Assembly (NCBI RefSeq): GCF_900115495.1
Contig: NZ_FOWR01000026.1
Span: 1-64,000, forward strand
From: Enterovibrio norvegicus DSM 15893
GTDB taxonomy: Bacteria > Pseudomonadota > Gammaproteobacteria > Enterobacterales > Vibrionaceae
Direction of reading: 5' to 3'
DNA: 64,000 bases
Both the position numbers and the translations under genes were made by a program. Positions 8,292 to 15,706 of this stretch are shown in pieces; position 1 is the first letter of the stretch, and each line of letters opens with the position of its first letter. The notes beneath the pieces were generated by a model. It was given only the letters and a program-made list of their open reading frames with translations. It searched no databases and was not told the origin of the DNA.

Positions 8292-9326
8292 ATGATCGAA
8301 ATTAGTCAGGTTAATAAAGAATTCAAACAAGGCGTGAAAACGATTCATGCTCTGCGTGATATTGACCTTCACATTCCAAAGGGCAGGATTTTCGGGGTTA
8401 TCGGCGCATCTGGCGCAGGTAAAAGCACCCTGATTCGCATTGTTAACTTGTTGGAGCGCCCAACAAGTGGGAACGTGAACGTCGATGGCGTAGAACTCAC
8501 CACCCTTTCAGCGTCAGAATTGACACGTGAACGTCAGAAGATCGGCATGATCTTCCAGCACTTTAATCTTCTTTCTTCTCGCACTGTGTTTGATAACGTC
8601 GCGTTACCTCTTGAACTCGCTGGTAAAGACCACGCGCATATCCAAGGCAAAGTCACTGAATTGCTGGAATTGGTTGGGCTTGATGACAAGCACACCAGCT
8701 ACCCTGCCAATTTAAGTGGCGGACAAAAGCAACGGGTAGCCATTGCTCGCGCACTCGCCAGTGACCCAAAAGTCCTGCTTTGCGACGAGGCCACCAGCGC
8801 CCTGGATCCTGCGACCACACATTCGATTTTGAATCTGCTGCAAACCATCAATCAGAAGTTGGGATTAACCATCTTGTTGATCACCCATGAAATGGATGTG
8901 GTAAAGCGCATCTGTCATGAAGTGGCCATTATTGGCGACGGAAAGTTGGTGGAGAAGGGCACGGTTGGCGATATTTTCGCCCACCCCAAAACCGAACTGG
9001 CGCGTGACTTCATTCGTGCCACCTTGAACCTGTCGATTCCTCAAGATTACGCGGAGCGTCTTCAAACAGAAAACACGGGCACACTTCCCCCTTTGGTTCG
9101 CCTAGAGTTTACTGGCACCAGTGTGGATGCCCCTCTCGTGAGCCAAGTGTCGCGCAAGTTCAACGTTGATGTGAGCATTTTAAGTGCAGACATGGATTAC
9201 GCCGGTGGCGTGAAGTTCGGCCTCATGCTGGCAGAATTTTTCGGCGACGCCTCAGACGTCACACATGCTCTCGCGTATTTAAAAGAAAACAACGTCAACA
9301 TCGAGGTGCTTGGTTATGTCGCTTAG
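8292..9326 (+). CDS. metN: Methionine ABC transporter ATP-binding protein MetN
   Basis: ATPase subunit of the MetNIQ importer for L- and D-methionine, on the cytoplasmic side of the inner membrane. The 344 residues show Walker [10 protein letters not shown] (38-46), the Q-loop in MIFQHFNLL (about 86-94), ABC signature LSGGQKQR (141-148), and Walker [13 protein letters not shown] (161-172). The C-terminal NIL domain (about 265-344) binds methionine in E. coli and causes trans-inhibition when the cell is replete. It is first in metNIQ behind MetJ boxes. Its last 11 bases overlap the start of metI. Confidence 0.97.
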   Translation: MIEISQVNKEFKQGVKTIHALRDIDLHIPKGRIFGVIGASGAGKSTLIRIVNLLERPTSGNVNVDGVELTTLSASELTRERQKIGMIFQHFNLLSSRTVFDNVALPLELAGKDHAHIQGKVTELLELVGLDDKHTSYPANLSGGQKQRVAIARALASDPKVLLCDEATSALDPATTHSILNLLQTINQKLGLTILLITHEMDVVKRICHEVAIIGDGKLVEKGTVGDIFAHPKTELARDFIRATLNLSIPQDYAERLQTENTGTLPPLVRLEFTGTSVDAPLVSQVSRKFNVDVSILSADMDYAGGVKFGLMLAEFFGDASDVTHALAYLKENNVNIEVLGYVA

Positions 9327-10008
9327 TATTGCTGCCATTTCTGGCTGGTTCGCTGAAAACGAACGCCTTGTCAGTCTGTTGATTGATGCCCTTGGCCAAA
9401 CCCTCACCATGGTGTTTGTTTCTGGCTTTGTTGGCTTTGTGTTTGGTATCCCATTAGGTGTGTTGCTGCATCTTTCCAAACCTCGCGGGTTGCTTGAGAA
9501 CAAGCTACTCAACCGCAGCCTTGGTGCGGTAGTGAACATTGGCCGTTCGATTCCTTTCATCATTTTGCTGGTTGCCATCATTCCGTTCACTCGCCTTGTG
9601 GTGGGCAGTTCGATAGGCACAGCCGCGGCGATTGTGCCTTTGATTGTGGGTGCGATTCCTTTCATTGCTCGCCTTGTTGAAGGTGCGCTGATTGAAGTGC
9701 CATCAGGCTTGGTGGAAGCGGCGCAAGCCATGGGGGCTACCCCGCTGCAAATCATCCTTAAGGTTCTGCTACCAGAAGCCCTACCGGGCATCGTGAATGG
9801 CGCGACCATTACTTTGGTGACGCTGGTGAGCTACTCCGCCATGGCGGGCGCTGTAGGCGGTGGTGGCTTGGGCGATGTCGGTATTCGCTACGGGTACCAG
9901 CGCTTTGATGGCACCGTCATGATGATCACCATTGTCATGCTCGTCATTTTGGTTCAATTGATTCAGTCGGCGGGCGATTACTTCGTTAAACGCGTCGACC
10001 ACAGATAA
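9316..10008 (+). CDS. metI: Methionine ABC transporter permease MetI
   Basis: Inner-membrane channel subunit of MetNIQ, 230 residues with about five membrane helices. The EAA loop that contacts MetN is visible as [20 protein letters not shown] (around residues 136-155). I place the start at ATG 9316 (MSLSIAAIS), giving the family length; a TTG two codons upstream is in frame but less likely. The start lies inside the end of metN, which implies coupled translation. Confidence 0.95.
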   Translation: MSLSIAAISGWFAENERLVSLLIDALGQTLTMVFVSGFVGFVFGIPLGVLLHLSKPRGLLENKLLNRSLGAVVNIGRSIPFIILLVAIIPFTRLVVGSSIGTAAAIVPLIVGAIPFIARLVEGALIEVPSGLVEAAQAMGATPLQIILKVLLPEALPGIVNGATITLVTLVSYSAMAGAVGGGGLGDVGIRYGYQRFDGTVMMITIVMLVILVQLIQSAGDYFVKRVDHR

Positions 10009-10116
10009 AACACAGTGACAAAAGAAAAAACGATGACGCAGAAAGGCGAGATATCCCCGCTTTCTGCGCCATAGAAAATAAAAAAATGGAAATTTAAGCT
10101 CATAGGAGATGCGCAA

Positions 10117-10929
10117 ATGACGTTCAATCTTAAAAAAATCGCGACAGTACTCGGTTTGGCTTCCGCTCTGGCATTGACGGGCTGTGGTGAAGAAAAAGCG
10201 GTCGACCTGACCAAAGTAAAAATTGGCGTAATGGCTGGTGCAGAAGAGCAAGTTGCCGAAATCGCAGTAAAAGTGGCGAAAGAGAAATACGGCCTAGACG
10301 TAGAGCTAATCACCTTTACAGATTACGTATCACCCAATGCTGCCTTGGAAGAAGGCTCCATTGATGCCAACGCTTTCCAGCACAAGCCGTACTTGGATCA
10401 GCAAATTTCTGACCGTGGCTACAAGTTCGAAATCGCAGGCAATACCTTGGTTTACCCGATTGCAGGTTACTCAAACACAGTGACCTCTGTTGATCAAATC
10501 GAAGATGGCGCACAAATCGCTGTGCCTAACGATCCAACAAACCTAGGCCGTTCTTTGCTTCTTCTTGAACAGCAAGGTCTTCTTACCCTAAAAGAGGACG
10601 TTGGCCTTCAAGCGACCGTATTGGATATCGTCGGCAACCCGAAGAATTTGGACATTGTTGAGCTAGAAGCGGCGCAACTTCCGCGTTCATTGGACGATGT
10701 AACGCTGGCGATCATTAACAACACTTACGCTGCAACCATTGGTCTTTCACAAGAAAAAGACGGCGTGTTTGTTGAAGACAAGAAATCACCTTATGTGAAC
10801 CTGATTGTTGCGCGTACCGATAACGTGAATGCTGAAAACGTGAAACAGTTTGTCTCTGCTTATCAGTCAGACGCTGTTTACACTGCGGCGGTAGATACCT
10901 TCCAAGGTGGTGTGGTGAAAGGCTGGTAA
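10117..10929 (+). CDS. metQ: Methionine-binding lipoprotein MetQ
   Basis: Periplasmic substrate-binding lipoprotein of the methionine importer, 270 residues. The signal sequence ends in the lipobox LALTGC (Cys23). The mature protein starts with a short polar linker and continues with KIGVMAGAEEQVAE, the N-terminal strand of the NlpA/MetQ family; FTDYVSPNAALEEGSIDANAFQH is the conserved ligand-binding region. AGGAGA lies eight bases before the ATG. It follows metI after a 108-base gap and ends the operon at a strong terminator. Confidence 0.96.
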   Translation: MTFNLKKIATVLGLASALALTGCGEEKAVDLTKVKIGVMAGAEEQVAEIAVKVAKEKYGLDVELITFTDYVSPNAALEEGSIDANAFQHKPYLDQQISDRGYKFEIAGNTLVYPIAGYSNTVTSVDQIEDGAQIAVPNDPTNLGRSLLLLEQQGLLTLKEDVGLQATVLDIVGNPKNLDIVELEAAQLPRSLDDVTLAIINNTYAATIGLSQEKDGVFVEDKKSPYVNLIVARTDNVNAENVKQFVSAYQSDAVYTAAVDTFQGGVVKGW

Positions 10930-10967
10930 TCCACCCATAACCTGGTTCCCCTTTTTTCCCCCCTCCA

Positions 10968-11000
10968 AAAGCCTGTGTAAAACACAGGCTTTTTCTTTTT
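10968..11000 (+). terminator. Terminator of metNIQ
   Basis: A ten-pair stem, AAAGCCTGTG with CACAGGCTTT, and a five-base loop, followed by a T-rich tract (TTTTTCTTTTT). It lies 38 bases after the metQ stop. Confidence 0.93.
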
Positions 11001-11051
11001 GTGCATGTCATCATGCGCGATATTTATTCAAAGGATGATTTTCAGGCGCAT

Positions 11052-11816
11052 ATGGATATTCTCGCCACGTTCGGTCTCTTTGTCGGTTCGCTGATCGCAA
11101 ACACACTGGCGTCACTCGCAGGTGGCGGCGCAGGCTTGCTGCAACTTCCCCTTCTTATTTTTCTCGGCCTCGCCTTTTCAGTCGCCCTCGCGACCCATAA
11201 AGTCGCCTCTGTCGCACTTGGCCTAGGGGCGGCTATTCGACATTGTCGAAGTGGCAACCTTAGTCTCGCATTAACCGTTTACGTCACGCTTGCAGGCGCT
11301 GCGGGTGTCATTGCAGGGGCGAACCTTATTCTGTTCATCCCTGGCCCAACAGCAGAAGGGTTGCTCGGTGTTTTCATCATCTTATTGGGGTTGTATTCCC
11401 GCGCCCGAAAAACGTTAGGGCATGAAGCCGACCCTAAACATCGCGATACCTTAGGCATGGTGATCGGTTGTGTTGGTTTAAGTGTCATCGGCGTACTGAA
11501 TGGCTCGCTCACCGCAGGCACGGGGTTGTTCGTCACCCTCTTTTTGGTTCGATGGTTTGGACTAGATTACAAACAAGCGGTAGCGCTCACACTGGTCAGT
11601 GTTGGTTTGTTTTGGAATGGTTTAGGAGCAATCACCTTAGCGATTGCAGGTGCAGAAATTTATTGGCCATGGATTCCCGCCCTTCTTGCAGGCTCCTTGC
11701 TAGGGGGATATCTCGGTGCCTACATGGCGGACAAATACAGCAACAAACTGATCAAAATCGCCTTCGAACTGCTGACCTTTGCCGTCGGCATTAAATTGCT
11801 CGTAGGCGTACTTTAA
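11052..11816 (+). CDS. TauE/SafE-family membrane exporter
   Basis: An inner-membrane protein of the TauE/SafE (DUF81) family, proposed exporters of sulfite, sulfoacetate and similar anions. It has about eight hydrophobic segments, and the family's N-terminal signature is visible as SLAGGGAGLLQLPLLIFLG (around residues 18-36), with the related second-half motif GSLTAGTGLFVTLFLV. I place the start at ATG 11052 (MDILATFGLF), where the first helix begins; the frame is open back to GTG 11001 and an ATG at 11013 is also possible. It lies just after the metQ terminator. The SelW-like gene follows after nine bases, so the two probably form one unit. Substrate is unknown. Confidence 0.85.
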   Translation: MDILATFGLFVGSLIANTLASLAGGGAGLLQLPLLIFLGLAFSVALATHKVASVALGLGAAIRHCRSGNLSLALTVYVTLAGAAGVIAGANLILFIPGPTAEGLLGVFIILLGLYSRARKTLGHEADPKHRDTLGMVIGCVGLSVIGVLNGSLTAGTGLFVTLFLVRWFGLDYKQAVALTLVSVGLFWNGLGAITLAIAGAEIYWPWIPALLAGSLLGGYLGAYMADKYSNKLIKIAFELLTFAVGIKLLVGVL

Positions 11817-11825
11817 GGAATAACA

Positions 11826-12098
11826 ATGAAAGCAAAAATTGCCATTTACTATTGTCGTCAATGCAACTGGATGTTGCGTTCAACGTGGATGAGCCAAGAA
11901 CTTCTAACGACGTTCAGTGAAGAAATTGAAAGCCTGACTCTGCACCCCGACACTGGTGGGCGTTTTGAGGTGCACTGTAACGATGAAATGATCTGGGAAA
12001 GAAAGCGTGACGGCGGCTTCCCCGATGCGAAACAGCTAAAGCAGCGGGTGCGCGACGTGATCGATCCGACGCGCGATCTCGGTCATGTTGATCGCTAA
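11826..12098 (+). CDS. SelT/SelW/SelH-family (Rdx) CxxC protein
   Basis: A 90-residue thioredoxin-fold-like protein of the Rdx family, bacterial relatives of selenoprotein W. The redox motif is CRQC at residues 10-13 in the context IYYCRQCNW; here both positions are cysteine, with no TGA selenocysteine codon. TGGRFEV and the C-terminal KRDGGFPDAKQLKQRVRD are also typical. It starts nine bases after the TauE/SafE gene (AAGGAATAACAATG) and is probably co-transcribed. A role in thiol redox chemistry is inferred from the family; the target is unknown. Confidence 0.87.
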   Translation: MKAKIAIYYCRQCNWMLRSTWMSQELLTTFSEEIESLTLHPDTGGRFEVHCNDEMIWERKRDGGFPDAKQLKQRVRDVIDPTRDLGHVDR

Positions 12099-12101
12099 CG
12101 G

Positions 12102-12230
12102 CTAGGGTCTGTTGACCTTTGGTGATGATTTTTGCAACAGTTTGTGGCGACCTTGTGCAAGGCAGAGGCTTCGATGTGCAGTTTGTCTACATGAGAAGCG
12201 GATAACACAGAAGGAAGTCGCCACGAACAG
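12102..12230. repeat. Repeat-like intergenic element with long inverted arms
   Basis: The segment begins CTAGGGTCTGTTGACCTTTGG and carries arms TTTGTGGCGAC (12141-12151) and GTCGCCACGAA (12218-12228), which pair at 10 of 11 positions. A diverged copy of its first 20 bases occurs at 30305-30324. It lies between two convergent genes. It reads like a remnant of a small mobile or palindromic repeat; no coding sequence is visible. Confidence 0.4.
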
Positions 12231-12241
12231 ACTGCGCGCAA

Positions 12242-12637
12242 TCAGTCTGCCAACATGCCAAACATAACAATGCTGTTGTAACTCACGATCCCTTTGATCT
12301 CGCCGTTTTCGACCACGGGCGCGCGGCTAATGCCAAACCGCTCAAACAAACGCGCGCAGTATTTTACGTTCATGTCTGGTGACACACCCAGTGCTGGTTT
12401 GGTCATGATTTCATACACATTCACGCGCTCTGGCGATTTATTCTGCGACAGCACTTTCTTGGCGATGTCGTTCATTAGCACCAAACCATACTCGTCATTC
12501 TCATCGCGCTTTTTCACGATCAGGCATTTAATTTCTTTGCTTCTGGCGATGCGAATGGCCTCGGCAACCGTTGTTAAACCATCGATAAGTGCGAAATCGT
12601 TTTTCATCACTTCTCTTACGCATTTGCTCTCTTTCAT
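12242..12637 (-). CDS. CBS-domain protein, last gene of the DUF1538/PII operon
   Basis: A 131-residue protein made almost wholly of a CBS pair (about residues 8-60 and 72-125), with VREVM, SKEIKCLIV, GLVLMNDIAKKVL and YEIMTKP, and a second half ending EIKGIVSYNSIVMFGM. CBS pairs bind adenine nucleotides or SAM and regulate partner proteins. There is no catalytic domain attached. Its start overlaps the stop of the PII-like gene by four bases, so it is the last of four tightly packed genes. A nucleotide-sensing role for the neighbouring membrane proteins is inference. Confidence 0.88.
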   Translation of the reverse strand: MKESKCVREVMKNDFALIDGLTTVAEAIRIARSKEIKCLIVKKRDENDEYGLVLMNDIAKKVLSQNKSPERVNVYEIMTKPALGVSPDMNVKYCARLFERFGISRAPVVENGEIKGIVSYNSIVMFGMLAD

Positions 12638-12984
12638 AGCTCGTCCTCAATCACAGTACTGAGTTCTTGTACTTGGTGTGCCACGCCAACAGCATCTTCC
12701 ACGTCGAGCTGTACCGCGATCCCCTTCCCTGAACTGGCATCAAACTCCCCGACGTCATTGATGGTCTCGAGAATGCTGCGAGCAAGGTGTTCTTCAACCA
12801 AAAACAGGACAACATCGCGTTGAACATCCAGCGTCAGGCCAAAGAAGGTTTTCTTTTTTGTCAGCCCTTCACCGCGCGCATTATTGATGACCGTTGCCCC
12901 GGTTGCCCCCGCTTTCCGTGCCGCATCAAGCACAGCATCTGTTTTTGAATCTTCAATAAAAGCGACGATCAATTTAAACCGCAT
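12634..12984 (-). CDS. PII-like signalling protein
   Basis: A 116-residue protein with the PII ferredoxin-like fold signature: KLIVAFIEDSKTDAVLDAARKAG then GATVINNARGEG, equivalent to the beta1-alpha1-beta2 region and the start of the T-loop. The loop is short (TKKKTFFG) and lacks the tyrosine that is uridylylated in GlnB/GlnK, and the C-terminal RTGE-type segment is replaced, so it is a divergent PII-like sensor and not a standard nitrogen regulator. It shares one base with the stop of the DUF1538 gene before it. A role in ligand-dependent control of those membrane proteins is a reasonable inference from context. Confidence 0.82.
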   Translation of the reverse strand: MRFKLIVAFIEDSKTDAVLDAARKAGATGATVINNARGEGLTKKKTFFGLTLDVQRDVVLFLVEEHLARSILETINDVGEFDASSGKGIAVQLDVEDAVGVAHQVQELSTVIEDEL

Positions 12985-13790
12985 TAGGATTCCCTCGTTT
13001 TGTTACTGACACGTTGACGCCTAGCGACCCATTCCGTGATTTGGGCGTAGCCCATAACGGTGATCATCGGAAAGAGACTGGCAAACGCAATTAACCCAAA
13101 ACCATCAATCATGGGATTTCTCCCAGGTACCGTAGACGCAAGACCAAGACCAAGTGCTGTCACCAAAGGCACCGTTACCGTCGATGTTGTCACCCCGCCG
13201 GAGTCATAGGCCAGTGGCACAATAAACTTCGGCGCATAAAAGGTTTGGATCACCACCAGTACATAACCGGCAATGATGTAGTAATGAATCGGGTCGCCTT
13301 CCACAATGCGATAGCAACCCAATGAAATCCCAATGGATACGCCTAAAGCGACAGAAAAACGCAATCCATTCACGCTGATTGCACCACCTGACACTTGCGC
13401 CGCTTTAATGGCGACCGCAATCAACGACGGTTCCGCCACCGTGGTACTAAAGCCTATAGCAGCCGCGAAGATGTAAACCCAATAGTAATGCTGCCATTGC
13501 ACTCGTGTAGGCATGATGCCGCCTTCCCCAAAAAGGAATTCAGGCGCAGTGAGCTGAATCGCCATGGATTCCCCAAGCGGGAACAACGCCATTTCCAACC
13601 CCATCAAAAAGAGCGTTAAACCAAACAGCACGTACGCAAAACCAAACACGATGCGTTTTAGGTTCGCGATGGGCTGACGTAACACGGCGAATTGGAAACC
13701 AAACAAAATACACACGATGGGAAACACATCGCGCACGGTCGAAAGAAAGGTATCAAAGAAGGTAGGGATGAGGGATTGAAGCAAGGTCAT
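12984..13790 (-). CDS. DUF1538 membrane protein, second paralogue
   Basis: A 268-residue polytopic protein with about seven hydrophobic segments, of unknown function. The C-terminal half holds [20 protein letters not shown] and then [20 protein letters not shown], which are nearly identical in the upstream paralogue; [18 protein letters not shown] is the other conserved block. The glycine-rich and Thr/Ser-rich motifs in membrane segments suggest a transport role, but that is inference. It overlaps the upstream DUF1538 gene by four bases and the PII-like gene by one base. The C-terminus ends in a basic tail ([12 protein letters not shown]). Confidence 0.85.
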   Translation of the reverse strand: MTLLQSLIPTFFDTFLSTVRDVFPIVCILFGFQFAVLRQPIANLKRIVFGFAYVLFGLTLFLMGLEMALFPLGESMAIQLTAPEFLFGEGGIMPTRVQWQHYYWVYIFAAAIGFSTTVAEPSLIAVAIKAAQVSGGAISVNGLRFSVALGVSIGISLGCYRIVEGDPIHYYIIAGYVLVVIQTFYAPKFIVPLAYDSGGVTTSTVTVPLVTALGLGLASTVPGRNPMIDGFGLIAFASLFPMITVMGYAQITEWVARRQRVSNKTRES

Positions 13791-14521
13791 ATCGCCACCA
13801 TGCCGTAAACCATGACGAAAATCATGGGAGAAAGTGAGGCAAACGCGATCAGGCCAAAGCCATCCACCATGGGGTTTCGCCCTTTGATCACTGTGGCAAG
13901 GCCTACGCCAAGCGCCGTCACTAAAGGCACGGTGATGGTCGATGTGGTCACGCCACCAGAATCATAAGCGATACCTATGATGTAACGCGGCGCGATCATG
14001 GTCATCGCGACAACCAAGAGATAACCACCAATGATGATGCGATGAATCGGCCAGCCTTTCAGGATGCGCAATACACCCAGCATGATGGCAAACCCCACAG
14101 AGAGTGCGACCGTGATCCTAAGCCCATTGGCGTAGCTGTCTTGCGCTTCCATCGCCATAGGGATCATTCCTCCTTCCGCAGCCACTTCAGCCGCTTCCGC
14201 AGCCACAGCCGTGAGCGCAGGTTCGGCGATAGTCGTGCCAAAACCGAGCAGGAACGCAAACACCATCAGCCAAAAGACACTGCCTTTTCGAGCGAGTGCG
14301 TGCGCCATGGATTCGCCAATCGGAAACAGGCCCATTTCGAGGCCAAAGACAAAGAAGGTAAGCCCCATCACCACCAACACGAGTCCAACGAGGATAGACG
14401 CAAGATCAGGCATGGGTTGTTGAAGCACAAACACTTGGAAGAAGCCGATCACCAAAATAATCGGGAGCAAGTCTTTAAAACTTCCCAACATAGCGGATAG
14501 CAATGCAGTGATTCCCTTCAC
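13787..14521 (-). CDS. DUF1538 membrane protein, first paralogue
   Basis: First gene of the four-gene operon; 244 residues from GTG at 14519-14521. I chose this start because GGAG lies just upstream and because it gives an N-terminus that aligns with the downstream paralogue; the frame is open further to an ATG at 14545 and a TTG at 14593. Conserved blocks are [20 protein letters not shown], then [40 protein letters not shown] and [20 protein letters not shown]. The two paralogues probably form a heteromeric membrane complex, since they always appear here as a coupled pair. Substrate and activity are unknown. Confidence 0.83.
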   Translation of the reverse strand: MKGITALLSAMLGSFKDLLPIILVIGFFQVFVLQQPMPDLASILVGLVLVVMGLTFFVFGLEMGLFPIGESMAHALARKGSVFWLMVFAFLLGFGTTIAEPALTAVAAEAAEVAAEGGMIPMAMEAQDSYANGLRITVALSVGFAIMLGVLRILKGWPIHRIIIGGYLLVVAMTMIAPRYIIGIAYDSGGVTTSTITVPLVTALGVGLATVIKGRNPMVDGFGLIAFASLSPMIFVMVYGMVAI

Positions 14522-14716
14522 ACTCGCTCCATTCCAGCATCGCATAATTGCCCACAAATGTAACCAGATGTAACCAGACTTTCTAGACCACAATGTGAAT
14601 AGGGTGATTGAGTTAGCAAGGTTTTGCTTAAAATAGGAACGAAAGGCACGTCTAGAATGATCATTTAACCATTTGAATGCATACTCAATACAACAGCCCA
14701 GCGCAAAAGGTTAACA

Positions 14717-15613
14717 ATGCACATTCTAATTACTGGTGGGACAGGTCTCATTGGCCGCACTTTGATCAGCAAACTTGGTGACCATGAAATCACCGTGCTT
14801 ACGCGCTCGCCTCAAAAAGCGAAAAATGTTCTGCCTTCAACCGTCACCACCATTGCCGATCTCGATGAGCTCACGGACTTCAACAACATCGATGCAGTAA
14901 TTAATTTGGCAGGTGAACCGATTGTCGATAAGCGTTGGTCAGATCGGCAAAAAGGTATCATTTGCTCAAGCCGATGGGGTATCACGGAAAAAATCGTTAG
15001 CCGCATTTTAACGGCTGACAATCCGCCCAAAACCTTGATAAGCGGTTCCGCGGTTGGTTATTACAGCGACCAAAAAGACGCGATTGTCGATGAATCCCTG
15101 GTGGTGGATGCCACGGATTTCGCCCATGCTGTGTGTGCAAACTGGGAAAGAATCGCCTTGCGCGCAAGACCCGCTAAAACGCGAGTTTGCTTGCTGAGAA
15201 CAGGCATTGTTCTGAGCAAAGAAGGCGGTGCATTGAAGAAAATGTTACTGCCATATCAACTGGGATTAGGTGGCGCTATCGGCGATGGCAATCAGTATTT
15301 CCCTTGGATCCACATCGAAGACATGGCCAATGCCATCGTGCACCTTCTCGAAAAAAGTGAACATGAAGGGGCATTTAACCTGACAGCGCCGAACCCAGTA
15401 ACGAATCGCGAGTTTAGCCAAAGTCTGGCGGCGTCTCTTGACCGTCCACACATTCTTTTCACACCTGCTTTTGCCATTAAATTGATGCTGGGTGAAGCGG
15501 GTCAACTCCTCCTTGAAGGTCAACGGGCGATTCCAAAAGCATTGGAGGAGGACGGCTTCACGTTCACCTACAAAGAAATCCGCCCAGCACTCGACAGTTT
15601 GCTTCGCCAATAA
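14717..15613 (+). CDS. yfcH: TIGR01777-family NAD(P)-binding epimerase-like protein (YfcH)
   Basis: A 298-residue extended short-chain dehydrogenase fold protein. The N-terminal dinucleotide-binding motif is GGTGLIG (residues 7-13), followed by NLAGEPI (about 74-80), which is diagnostic of the SulA-like/YfcH family, and the downstream DUF1731 tail (ALEEDGFTF-Y at the C-terminus). The physiological substrate is unknown. The gene stands alone, transcribed away from the DUF1538 operon, and ends at a bidirectional terminator shared with ybbP. Confidence 0.92.
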   Translation: MHILITGGTGLIGRTLISKLGDHEITVLTRSPQKAKNVLPSTVTTIADLDELTDFNNIDAVINLAGEPIVDKRWSDRQKGIICSSRWGITEKIVSRILTADNPPKTLISGSAVGYYSDQKDAIVDESLVVDATDFAHAVCANWERIALRARPAKTRVCLLRTGIVLSKEGGALKKMLLPYQLGLGGAIGDGNQYFPWIHIEDMANAIVHLLEKSEHEGAFNLTAPNPVTNREFSQSLAASLDRPHILFTPAFAIKLMLGEAGQLLLEGQRAIPKALEEDGFTFTYKEIRPALDSLLRQ

Positions 15614-15655
15614 GCGCCTTCTCTCAATGAGGTGTTAGATCAGCCAATAAAAAAC

Positions 15656-15685
15656 AAAAAGGCACGCTAATACGTGCCTTTTTTA
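15656..15685. terminator. Bidirectional terminator between yfcH and ybbP
   Basis: AAAAAGGCACG and CGTGCCTTTTT form an eleven-pair stem with a six-base loop. Flanking A and T runs let it act on both strands; it lies between two convergent genes. Confidence 0.9.
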
Positions 15686-15706
15686 GTGCCGAATAGGGCC
15701 CAGGAT

